Below, piece by piece: positions 22,938 to 31,333 of a stretch of DNA of 37,754 nt (the first letter of the stretch is position 1; each line of letters starts with the position of its first letter). The position numbers were made by a program, and so were the translations under genes. A model generated the notes under the pieces. It saw only the letters and a program-made list of their open reading frames with translations. It ran no database searches and was not told where the DNA came from. The stretch covers positions 1 through 37,754 of the forward strand of contig NZ_JONJ01000020.1 of NCBI RefSeq assembly GCF_000711825.1, given 5' to 3'. The stretch is from [Clostridium] aminophilum DSM 10710 (GTDB lineage Bacteria > Bacillota > Clostridia > Lachnospirales > Lachnospiraceae).

Positions 22938-25582
22938 GATTAATACATGCGCATATCGATAATTTCGGGACGCTGCATCATTTCGACATTGATTTTAATT
23001 GTGGTATCAATAACATCTTTCATGAGAATGGATGGGGAAAGACAACACTTGTTACTTTCATTAAAGTCATGTTCTACGGATTTGACAATGATGGAAAGAG
23101 AAATGATATTGAAAATGAGAGGCGTCATTATACACCATGGCAGAATGGAACCTATGGTGGAACATTATCATTTGAACTCCATGATAAGCAGTATCGTATC
23201 GAAAGAGTTTTTACATCAAAAAATCACGATTCATTTGAATTGTATGATGTGGCAACAAACCTTCCGACAAAAGACTATTCATCAAATATCGGTGAAGAAA
23301 TTTTTGGAATTGATATGAAATCTTTTGCCAACACGGTATTCATTGGCCAACAGCAGGTCGGCAGTACTGAGCCAACATCTCAAATCAGTGCCAAAATAGG
23401 AAATCTTTCCAATGAGACAGCAGATATGTCGATGTATGAACCAGCAAATAATGCGCTTACTAAGAAACTGTTAAGCCTGACACCAAAACGAAATACAGGC
23501 CTTTTGGCAAAACTGGAGCCGCAGATCACAGAATTAAAGTATCAGGTAGACCAGAAGACAGTCATAGAAAATAATTACAGCGAACAAAATGCGAAGATTC
23601 AGGAGTGTAATAAAGAACTGGAATCGATTAATAAGCAGCTACGAAGCGTTAATGAGAAAAGAAACATATTAAGTGAATATCTGAATGTTGGGACAAAAAA
23701 AGAGCAGTATAACGGGCTTAAGAAAGAACTTGAGGATGCGGCAAAGGAACTGGCTGAAACAAAGAAACTGTTCCAGAAAGAAGTACCAACACAAGACGAC
23801 ATTGCAAGATTTTCTAAGGATGCGAACGATTACACATTAGTATCTGCAGAGGTAAAGAACGCTGTGCTAAAAGATGATGAGGTGGCACAGTATGAGAGTT
23901 TGAAGAAAAAGTTTGAAAATGGGACGCCTACACAAGACGAGCTAAATATTACTGAACAAGATATTAAGAAATTATCGGCTTTTCGAAAGGATATGGAAAT
24001 CGGAAAACCAACAAATGAAGAACTTCGTCAGCTGGAGCAGATGAAAACTAGTTTTCGAAATGGAACACCAAATACTTCGACAGTAGATCAGTTAATCGAT
24101 GACTGCCAGAAAATGAATGGTATTCAACAGGCACTGCCTGGTAATAAAGCAAATCTTGAAACACAGATCTTCAACATCGAGAATGCAGCTTCGAACCAGT
24201 CAAAGAAATCTGCTCCTAATATGGTACTTATCATTATTGGTGTATTAGCAGTAGTGGCAGGGATCGCTATCTATCTTGCGGCAAAGAATCCTGCCGGATT
24301 TGCAGGGGTAGCTGTTGGCGCCGTGCTGTTGATTGCTGGAGTAATGGCTGGAAATAAGAAAGAAGCAGAACCAGAAAAGAAACCAGAACTTCCGGAGAGT
24401 GTAAGAGCGCTGAAGGAAAAAATTGAACATGAAGAAATGTTCTTAAAGCAGAAAGAAAAAGAGATTACAGAGTTTGTTACGGCGTATGGAAGCGTGCCGA
24501 GACAGGATAAACTGCTGAATCAGCTATATGACCTTAAGACTGCGTCAATAAAATACAATGAATTAAATAAGAAAGTATCAGCATATAACCAAAAGAATTA
24601 CGAGGATGCTGTTGAAAAGACAGTCCAGGGTATTGAAGCGGTGTTTGAAGAATATGGCATCAAGTGTGCGGAAGACAGATTTGAAGCGGAACTCTATCAC
24701 TTAGAGAGTGATATCAAGACATATGTTGCGCTTGGGAATAAAGCTGCAACACAAAATGCTATTGAAGAAAAATATAGAAAAGCTCGATCGGCAATAAATG
24801 AATGGGTAGCAAAATATAGTGATAATTCGGAAACGGATCCGCTAACTCTGGTATCGGATCTGAGAAAAAATCTTGGAATTTTACAGACAAAAGAAGAGTC
24901 TTTTGAAAAGAGAAAGAAACAACTGAGTCTTTTTGAAGCGGATAACGATGTTGCTTCATTTGAAGCCCTGAAAGCTCCGGAATTTGATGAGACAATGGAG
25001 GAATTAACTGTTTCCGCAAAGTCTCTTGATGAACGAAAGACAGAATTACAAGAAATAAGAAACGTAGTTCAGAATCAGATAAAAGAGCTCGAAGAAAAAT
25101 TAGAAAGTATCAGTCAGGCGGAAGATACTTATCAAGCAAAGCTCGATGAAAGAAATACTCTACAGCATCAATATGAGATAGTTGAGAAGACACAGGAATA
25201 TCTTGCTAAGGCAAAAGATAGTTTCCTTGCTCATTATATGCAGCCGATGCAGACAGCATTTGATAAGTACTATACGTTACTGACAGGTGATGAATCTAAT
25301 GCATATGACCTTGACGCTAACCTGAATGTGACAAAAGTTGCAGAAGGTGCTCATAGAGATATTGGCCTACTTAGCGAAGGATATAAGGATCTGGTTGGGT
25401 TGTGCAGACGAATGGCCATGATAGATGCTATGTATGAAGGAGAGAAGCCATTTATCATATTTGACGATCCATTTGTGAATTTTGATAATGAGAAAACGGA
25501 ATATGGAATCAAATTCATAAACGAGCTTTCTAAAAAAAATCAGATAATTTATATGACATGCCATAACAGTAGAAAGGCATAA
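22934..25582 (+). CDS. SbcC/Rad50-like ATPase with central membrane helices (YhaN-like)
   Basis: An 882-residue SMC-like ATPase. Residues 1-170 carry the N-terminal lobe with Walker A NGWGKTT (K36) and the Q-loop FIGQQQ. Long coiled coils follow (about 180-420 and 490-780). Between them, residues 430-474 hold two hydrophobic helices separated by KNPAGFAG, which replaces the zinc hook of Rad50. The C-terminal lobe has the signature LSEGYKD (about 813) and Walker B IIFDDPF (D844, D845) with the D-loop NFD. This is the layout of YhaN-type proteins. With the SbcD-like partner it would form a membrane-attached DNA-end-processing machine. It is coupled to the upstream gene by ATGA. No zinc-hook CxxC is present. 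Confidence 0.85.
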   Translation: MRLIHAHIDNFGTLHHFDIDFNCGINNIFHENGWGKTTLVTFIKVMFYGFDNDGKRNDIENERRHYTPWQNGTYGGTLSFELHDKQYRIERVFTSKNHDSFELYDVATNLPTKDYSSNIGEEIFGIDMKSFANTVFIGQQQVGSTEPTSQISAKIGNLSNETADMSMYEPANNALTKKLLSLTPKRNTGLLAKLEPQITELKYQVDQKTVIENNYSEQNAKIQECNKELESINKQLRSVNEKRNILSEYLNVGTKKEQYNGLKKELEDAAKELAETKKLFQKEVPTQDDIARFSKDANDYTLVSAEVKNAVLKDDEVAQYESLKKKFENGTPTQDELNITEQDIKKLSAFRKDMEIGKPTNEELRQLEQMKTSFRNGTPNTSTVDQLIDDCQKMNGIQQALPGNKANLETQIFNIENAASNQSKKSAPNMVLIIIGVLAVVAGIAIYLAAKNPAGFAGVAVGAVLLIAGVMAGNKKEAEPEKKPELPESVRALKEKIEHEEMFLKQKEKEITEFVTAYGSVPRQDKLLNQLYDLKTASIKYNELNKKVSAYNQKNYEDAVEKTVQGIEAVFEEYGIKCAEDRFEAELYHLESDIKTYVALGNKAATQNAIEEKYRKARSAINEWVAKYSDNSETDPLTLVSDLRKNLGILQTKEESFEKRKKQLSLFEADNDVASFEALKAPEFDETMEELTVSAKSLDERKTELQEIRNVVQNQIKELEEKLESISQAEDTYQAKLDERNTLQHQYEIVEKTQEYLAKAKDSFLAHYMQPMQTAFDKYYTLLTGDESNAYDLDANLNVTKVAEGAHRDIGLLSEGYKDLVGLCRRMAMIDAMYEGEKPFIIFDDPFVNFDNEKTEYGIKFINELSKKNQIIYMTCHNSRKA

Positions 25583-25607
25583 GTGAAGCGTCAAATGACA
25601 GCCTGTT

Positions 25608-25758
25608 AACTCGCAATGGAGAATGAAATTATAACAGCGCGAGTTTTCTTAAAACAAGAGAAATAATTGACGTCGATGAATTGGATGGTGATGTTTAACC
25701 CAGGTCCCCGCCAGGTAAACGACTCAGCAAAAGACAAAAAAGATAGGAATATACTTTA
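25608..25758 (+). repeat. intergenic element, copy B (upstream of the LRR gene)
   Basis: Contiguous version of the element at 21397-21680. AACTCGC (25608-25614) pairs with GCGAGTT (25639-25645), a stem of different sequence from copy A in the same place around the same loop. It differs by an extra segment of about 24 bases (near 25714-25735) and lacks the 151-base segment of copy A. Confidence 0.75.
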
Positions 25759-25781
25759 GGCAGCATGGGAGGAAAATAAAA

Positions 25782-27542
25782 ATGATGAGATACAGCGAAG
25801 AAGAGGGTGTGTTTTTTAGATACGAGGGAACTGATTCTGAAGTCTATATTCCTGAGGGAATACGAATAATAGAGAAAGGCGCGTTTTCAGATGTTGCGTC
25901 CATTAAAAAGATCGTTCTTCCGGAAAGCCTGGAAATAATAGAAAGTGAAGCATTCTTTAGGTGCCCATATATTGGGTCAATAACCATAAAAGGGAATCCA
26001 GAAATAAAATCGAAAGCTTTTGAAGGGAGTGGAATCAGGGAATTCCGTGTAGGAAGATCGGAAACCTATTCGGTCATTGAGGGTGTGCTGTTTAATTATG
26101 ATAAGACAGAGTTGTTGGCGTATCCCGCGAGAAAGAGAGCGGCAGAATATAAAGTGCCGGAAGGAGTGACAAGAATAAACAGAGATGCTTTCTGTGGGGA
26201 TAATGGATATCTTTTTATTGTATATCTTCCGAGGAGCATACAAGAGATATTGAACACAGAAATAGAGAGCTGTTATTTCGATGAATATGAAGCTATGAGA
26301 GGATATGGAAAATACTTCTCTCAGGGATTGGATCACGATGAAAATTGGTATGTCCTGGATTCTTGGCATGATTATCATTTTGCATTTTATAACCGTGATC
26401 TTATACATGATCTGGGGAGCGGTATATATCTTGGAGGACCGCTTGACGATATCCCGGCGGGTTATAAAGAAGACGTGACATTTGAGTTCCTATATGCAAT
26501 GCAGGCAGGGATCACAGAAATCGAAAAATATAAGGACAGTTACTTTGATTATATAAAGGAAAATGAGAATAAGTTTGCGGAAGAACTGGGAACCTTTTCC
26601 TTTGAGTTGATGCTAAGAGAAAAACTTTTATCGAAAAAACTGGTAGCAGAGTTGCTTTGTCACCCTTACCTTAAACAAAAACGAAAACTAAAAAAAACTA
26701 TGTTGGAATATGTCGGAGATTATGAATTGCAAAGTAATGATCCAAACAGCACGGATGAAATCTCTCACAATGATTCAACAAAGGATGACTTTGTATTAGG
26801 GGAGACATTATGGATTCTTTCAAACGCGGGAATGGATGGGCAGTCCCGGATTGAATTTAAAACCGATAAGAAAACGGCGATCAAGGCGAGTAATGCATTT
26901 CAAACAGTTTTCAGAAAGAAATGGGACAACGAGATTAGGAAATTGACTTCTGCTTGCGAAGAAGATGTGGATGACTTCATTGAAGAGTTTTGGTATTATC
27001 GGAATCCAATTTCCGTTAATCTTGTTGAGGAGGGATTTAATATAACAATATCCCCATTGAATCTACTTTGTGACGAGAATGGGACACTCGCTCTGAATGG
27101 GGATTGCATATTAACTAGCACAATAGATTGGTTTCGGAAAGAATATCCAGACATGAAATTTGATGGGTATGTGGGATATCCTTTCTCAAATAGACAGTAT
27201 GGGGAAATCACGGAGTTTTCGGTGTCATCAGAATTTGGTTGTAGTTGGCGGTTCCTAAGGGGAAAACTTTTCCCTTCTGTGGGGGAAGCTCTTGCAAACG
27301 CTGTTGGAGAAAAAAAATTCTGGGAGGAATTGTTTGATGACTGGAGATTATATGAGGGAGTGAATTATAAGAATGTTTTGAGAGTATTTTATAACTATCA
27401 GTCATGGCTGCCTGAGGATGTGTGCGAAAAGTATATATTGTTGGCGAAAGAACATCATGTGGATAACTGTGAGGAATTAGAGAATTTTTTATCAGAGCTC
27501 AGATCAAAAGACCGGGAGAGGGAATGCGTAAAGGCTAATTAA
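25782..27542 (+). CDS. BspA-type leucine-rich-repeat protein with unknown C-terminal region
   Basis: A 586-residue protein without signal peptide or membrane segment. Residues about 18-150 form LRR_5 (BspA/TpLRR) repeats: VYIPEGIRIIEKGAFSD, IVLPESLEIIESEAFFRC, YKVPEGVTRINRDAFCG. Residues about 200-320 contain a helical stretch resembling repeats that link modules in such proteins, and 330-586 (acidic, with SSEFGCSWRFLRGKLFPS) is not recognised. Cytosolic LRR_5 proteins often sit in variable loci and may act as recognition modules. GGGAGG lies 9 bases before the ATG. It is monocistronic, following the intergenic element, and is visibly more A+T-rich than the 5' core genes. Confidence 0.7.
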   Translation: MMRYSEEEGVFFRYEGTDSEVYIPEGIRIIEKGAFSDVASIKKIVLPESLEIIESEAFFRCPYIGSITIKGNPEIKSKAFEGSGIREFRVGRSETYSVIEGVLFNYDKTELLAYPARKRAAEYKVPEGVTRINRDAFCGDNGYLFIVYLPRSIQEILNTEIESCYFDEYEAMRGYGKYFSQGLDHDENWYVLDSWHDYHFAFYNRDLIHDLGSGIYLGGPLDDIPAGYKEDVTFEFLYAMQAGITEIEKYKDSYFDYIKENENKFAEELGTFSFELMLREKLLSKKLVAELLCHPYLKQKRKLKKTMLEYVGDYELQSNDPNSTDEISHNDSTKDDFVLGETLWILSNAGMDGQSRIEFKTDKKTAIKASNAFQTVFRKKWDNEIRKLTSACEEDVDDFIEEFWYYRNPISVNLVEEGFNITISPLNLLCDENGTLALNGDCILTSTIDWFRKEYPDMKFDGYVGYPFSNRQYGEITEFSVSSEFGCSWRFLRGKLFPSVGEALANAVGEKKFWEELFDDWRLYEGVNYKNVLRVFYNYQSWLPEDVCEKYILLAKEHHVDNCEELENFLSELRSKDRERECVKAN

Positions 27543-27664
27543 GAATACATACGAATGATTTCACTGTCGTGAAAAAGACTATTATTCTTGGAAGTCTCAG
27601 ACGATTAGCTCCTGATGATTATATTTTTAGGTGCGAAAGAAAAAAACAATAATGGAGATTGATT

Positions 27665-28465
27665 ATGAATGAGTTGCAGATCGTTGATTTAGAGCAGAAA
27701 GACATTTCCACGTGGGATTTCGCGAAAATTAAGAGTGAACTGGAATTGGAGTTGGAAGTTTACAGGACCACTGTGTATACCGATGAGACCATTAAGTCGG
27801 CAAAGGCTGACAAAGCGACGCTTTCAAAGGCAAAAAAAATGGTGGAAGACCGTCGGAAAGAATATAAGGAAAGATGTCTGGCCCCGTATTCTGTCATGGA
27901 GCCGCAGATCAAAGAACTTGTGTCTATGATCGAGGAGCAGAGAACGCAGATCGATGCGGTAGTTAAGGATTTTACCGAGCGTCAAAAGCAGGCGAAAGAG
28001 GAACAAATCCGCGCTTACTACGACAAGAAGGCGAAAGATCTGGGTAAGTATGCAGATGCTTTATTTGAAAAGATACTGGATCCGAAATGGCTGAATAAGA
28101 CCACAACAAATGCAAAATATCAGGAAGAGATGATTGCGGCAATCGATCAGTCAGTGAGAGATATCAATGAAATTCAGGACATGAACTCTCCGTTCATCGA
28201 CAGTTTGCTCGAGGTATATGCGGCTACACTGTCGGTAGACGAAGCGAAAAAAAAGCACGAAGAGTTGGCTCGGGCGATGAGCAGGGTCGGACTGGATCAT
28301 GCGGATCAGATTCCTGTTCAGGACAGAAAGGAAGCGGAAAAGGCGGTAGTCGTCGATGAAAAAAACGGTACGACCGTAAAATTCTTTGCCAATAAGGGTA
28401 AGATAGATCAAATTCTTGATTTTGCCAGGGCAATAGGTGCAAACTATGAAATTTGTGGAGATTGA
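27665..28465 (+). CDS. DUF1351 protein (phage/recombination-associated coiled coil)
   Basis: A 266-residue, mostly alpha-helical protein. The opening motif LEQKDISTWDFAKIKSELEL and the block TIKSAKADKATLSKAKKMVEDRRKEYK match DUF1351, a family found mainly in phages and mobile elements next to RecT/ERF recombinases and nucleases; its role is unknown. The C-terminal 50 residues (TVKFFANKGKIDQILDFARAIGANYEICGD in outline) look like the small compact domain often found at its end. GGAG lies 7 bases before the ATG at 27665; the TTG at 27659 is too close. It is the first gene of a tight operon, 3 bases before the helicase gene. A weak promoter, TTCACT-N17-TATTCT, lies at 27560-27588. Confidence 0.75.
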   Translation: MNELQIVDLEQKDISTWDFAKIKSELELELEVYRTTVYTDETIKSAKADKATLSKAKKMVEDRRKEYKERCLAPYSVMEPQIKELVSMIEEQRTQIDAVVKDFTERQKQAKEEQIRAYYDKKAKDLGKYADALFEKILDPKWLNKTTTNAKYQEEMIAAIDQSVRDINEIQDMNSPFIDSLLEVYAATLSVDEAKKKHEELARAMSRVGLDHADQIPVQDRKEAEKAVVVDEKNGTTVKFFANKGKIDQILDFARAIGANYEICGD

Positions 28466-28468
28466 TCA

Positions 28469-31330
28469 ATGGTAGATTTAAGCGGGGCGAATGACGGTCA
28501 GAAAAAGGCGATAACCAACACGGAAGGACCAATGCTGATCATAGCCGGTCCGGGAACCGGAAAAACCTACACGCTTGTTAAACGAATCGCGTATCTCGTG
28601 TTTGAGAAAAATGCAGATCCGTCTTCGATCATGGTTGTTACCTTTACCGAAAAAGCAGCAAAAGAACTGCTCACCAGAATATCTGATGAGTTTATGAGCA
28701 TTGATGTCGATTGCAAGATCAATATCAATGATATGTATATAGGAACTTTTCACAGTGTCTGTTTAAGGCTCATGAAGGAGTATTCTGAAGAACTGTCCGG
28801 TAATAAGCAGAGTCGAGTGATCGACGCCTTTGAGCAGGCATACATCGTTTGCAGAAATATGGAAGAGTTTTGCCATCTTCGAGGTTTTAATGGACATATT
28901 GCATCGACAGAAAATGTTCGGAAACAGGAAGACTGGAAAAATTCCATGAAGATATGCAGATATGTCAACCAGATGATGGAGGAGCGGGTTGACGTTCAGG
29001 CAATGTCTGAAGACGAAGATGAGGATTTGCGGTTTCTGGGAAAACTTGTCCTCCGTTACAGATCATTGCTTGCGCGTAAGAATGTAATGGACTTTTCATC
29101 GATTCAGACGAAAACGCTGGATATGCTCGACAGAGATGAAAGGATCCTTCAGGCGGTTCAGGAAAAGATCCGATATATCATGGTAGACGAATACCAGGAC
29201 ACAAACTACATTCAGGAACAGCTTGTTTTAAAGTTGGCGGGCAAGTCGCAAAATATATGTGTAGTGGGTGATGACGATCAGGGAATGTACAGATTCCGGG
29301 GGGCGACCATCAGGAATATTCTGGAGTTTGCGGACAGATTTCAGAAAGATGAATGCAAGGTCATTTATCTTGACGAAAACTACAGATCAGAACCGGGGAT
29401 AATCCGGTTCTATAGTTCGTGGATGGCTGATTCGGGAGCCGGCTGTTTTGACTGGGGAAAATACCGTTTCCCGAAGCGGTTGAAGGCGTGTAAAACGGGG
29501 AAAAGCGATGCTCCTGCAGTATATGCATGCGCAGGAGCGTCTCCTGAGGCTGAAAAAGAAGAGGTGCTGGCTTTTGTAAAAAAACTAAAGACAAATGGAA
29601 ATATAACAGATCTGAATCAGATTGCGTTTCTGTTTCGATCGGTTAAAGGATCAGAAGCCAGGGAAATCGCAGAATTCCTTGAAGCCAATGGATTTCCGGT
29701 ATATTCTCCGCGATCGGAGATGTTTTTTGAGAGAACGGAAGTAAAACAGGCGCTTGGCTGCATCATGTTTTGCTTTCCGCATTATATCCAAGGATTGAAA
29801 AATGATTCATTTCGATATCCGATCAGTTCTGAATTAAAAGAATACTATAAGGCCTGCCGCAGGGAGGCAGTCACTTTGATCCGGGACGACGATGCGCTGA
29901 AGGGATTTTTAGAGCAGTGGACCACTGAGATACGGGATCTTTCTGATGACAGCGAAGAAGGGTTACTCGATATATTATACAGGCTGTTTGCATTTGAACC
30001 ATTTCGACGTTATCTTGAGGTGGATATAACGGGAAAACCGAATGTGAGCAGGAGTGCCCGGAACCTTTCTGAAATATCCCGAATGATAGCTCGGTTCAGT
30101 TTTCTCCACAATATGCATCACATCACAGGATCTAACAAGGAGATGATTGCAGAGCAGCTGTTCAATATATATCTGAAGTATATGTATGTGGATGGGGTTG
30201 GAGAGTATGAGGATGAAGCCAATTATGCTCCTTCCGGATGCATCTCCTTTATGACGATCCATCAATCGAAAGGGCTGGAATTTCCCGTGGTAGTTGTTGG
30301 ATCACTGGGGAATGTGCCAAAGAAAGAATATGACCCACTGATGTACTCGGCGGAGTGCAGATATTTTCATCGCCCGCCTTACGAACCGAGAGAATATATC
30401 AGGTTCTACGACTTTTGGCGATTGTATTACGTTGCTTTCTCGCGGGCGCAAAATATGCTCGTGCTTGCAACAAAGAAGGATGATCCGAAATATTTTGGGA
30501 CAATGCTCGGGGAGCTTCCCAAAACGGGGGCGTTTCACAAAAAAGATCAATTTGAGAAGGTCAGGTCACTCAGGTTTAGACGGGTATATTCATTCACTTC
30601 GCATATTGGACTTTATGATGGTTGCCCGACGCAATACAAGTTCTATAAAGAGTATGGATTTGCCCAAAACAAGATGTTCCATACCTCTGTTGGTTCTCTT
30701 GTTCATGCCACATTGGAAGACATGAACAAATGCATTATCAACGGAGAGAAAGACAGGGTAAATGAAGAAGCCATAAAAGAATGGTTCTCCTTAAATTATC
30801 GGAGTATGCAGGAGCAGACCGGCTATTCGCTGACAGATGAGCAACAGGAAAAAGCGTTGTCTCAGGTGATCCGGTATTTCAGGCATAGAAAAAATGAGCT
30901 TGGAAAGGTATGGAAAGCCGAGGAAGAGATCAATCTTGTCCTAAACGATTATATTCTCCAAGGAATTATCGATCTTGTTGAGGGAGACGGCGATACGGTC
31001 GAAATCGTCGATTATAAGACTGGTCCAAAACCGGATATCAGGGATAATCCTCACAGGATCGATCATTACAAAAAACAGTTGGAGATATATGCGTACCTGA
31101 TCGAGAAAAGATATGGTAAAAAGGTCAGCAGAATGCATCTGTACTATACCGGCACACTGGATGGGGATCCGATCATTTCATTCGAGTGGAGCAGAAATGC
31201 TATAGATGAAACAATACAGGAGATCACCCGGACAGTACAGAATATTGAAGCAAAGAAATTTGAATTAAAGGCACAGAATACATACGCTTGTGAGTATTGT
31301 GATATGAGGTATGTGTGTGAAAAAAGGTAG
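28469..31330 (+). CDS. UvrD/Rep-type DNA helicase fused to an Fe-S PD-(D/E)XK nuclease
   Basis: A 953-residue SF1A helicase-nuclease. Helicase motifs are in order: Walker A GPGTGKT (K32), TFTEKAA (Ia), MVDEYQDTN (II, D240 E241), GDDDQGMYRFRGA (III), LDENYRSE (IV), TIHQSKGLEF (V) and YVAFSRAQNML (VI). Residues about 715-953 form a RecB/Cas4-like nuclease with EIVDYKTG (D848, K850). Cysteines C719, C941, C944 and C950 have the spacing of the 4Fe-4S cluster of AddB and Cas4. The protein is shorter than AddA or RecB and combines features of both AddA and AddB. It should unwind and resect DNA ends. The gene lies 3 bases after DUF1351 and 3 before the exonuclease gene, so an operon is nearly certain. 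Confidence 0.88.
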   Translation: MVDLSGANDGQKKAITNTEGPMLIIAGPGTGKTYTLVKRIAYLVFEKNADPSSIMVVTFTEKAAKELLTRISDEFMSIDVDCKININDMYIGTFHSVCLRLMKEYSEELSGNKQSRVIDAFEQAYIVCRNMEEFCHLRGFNGHIASTENVRKQEDWKNSMKICRYVNQMMEERVDVQAMSEDEDEDLRFLGKLVLRYRSLLARKNVMDFSSIQTKTLDMLDRDERILQAVQEKIRYIMVDEYQDTNYIQEQLVLKLAGKSQNICVVGDDDQGMYRFRGATIRNILEFADRFQKDECKVIYLDENYRSEPGIIRFYSSWMADSGAGCFDWGKYRFPKRLKACKTGKSDAPAVYACAGASPEAEKEEVLAFVKKLKTNGNITDLNQIAFLFRSVKGSEAREIAEFLEANGFPVYSPRSEMFFERTEVKQALGCIMFCFPHYIQGLKNDSFRYPISSELKEYYKACRREAVTLIRDDDALKGFLEQWTTEIRDLSDDSEEGLLDILYRLFAFEPFRRYLEVDITGKPNVSRSARNLSEISRMIARFSFLHNMHHITGSNKEMIAEQLFNIYLKYMYVDGVGEYEDEANYAPSGCISFMTIHQSKGLEFPVVVVGSLGNVPKKEYDPLMYSAECRYFHRPPYEPREYIRFYDFWRLYYVAFSRAQNMLVLATKKDDPKYFGTMLGELPKTGAFHKKDQFEKVRSLRFRRVYSFTSHIGLYDGCPTQYKFYKEYGFAQNKMFHTSVGSLVHATLEDMNKCIINGEKDRVNEEAIKEWFSLNYRSMQEQTGYSLTDEQQEKALSQVIRYFRHRKNELGKVWKAEEEINLVLNDYILQGIIDLVEGDGDTVEIVDYKTGPKPDIRDNPHRIDHYKKQLEIYAYLIEKRYGKKVSRMHLYYTGTLDGDPIISFEWSRNAIDETIQEITRTVQNIEAKKFELKAQNTYACEYCDMRYVCEKR

Positions 31331-31333
31331 ATT

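Noticed and set aside
21397-25758. Intergenic element as a retron msr-msd
   Set aside because: No reverse transcriptase gene exists near either copy, and the stems are short.
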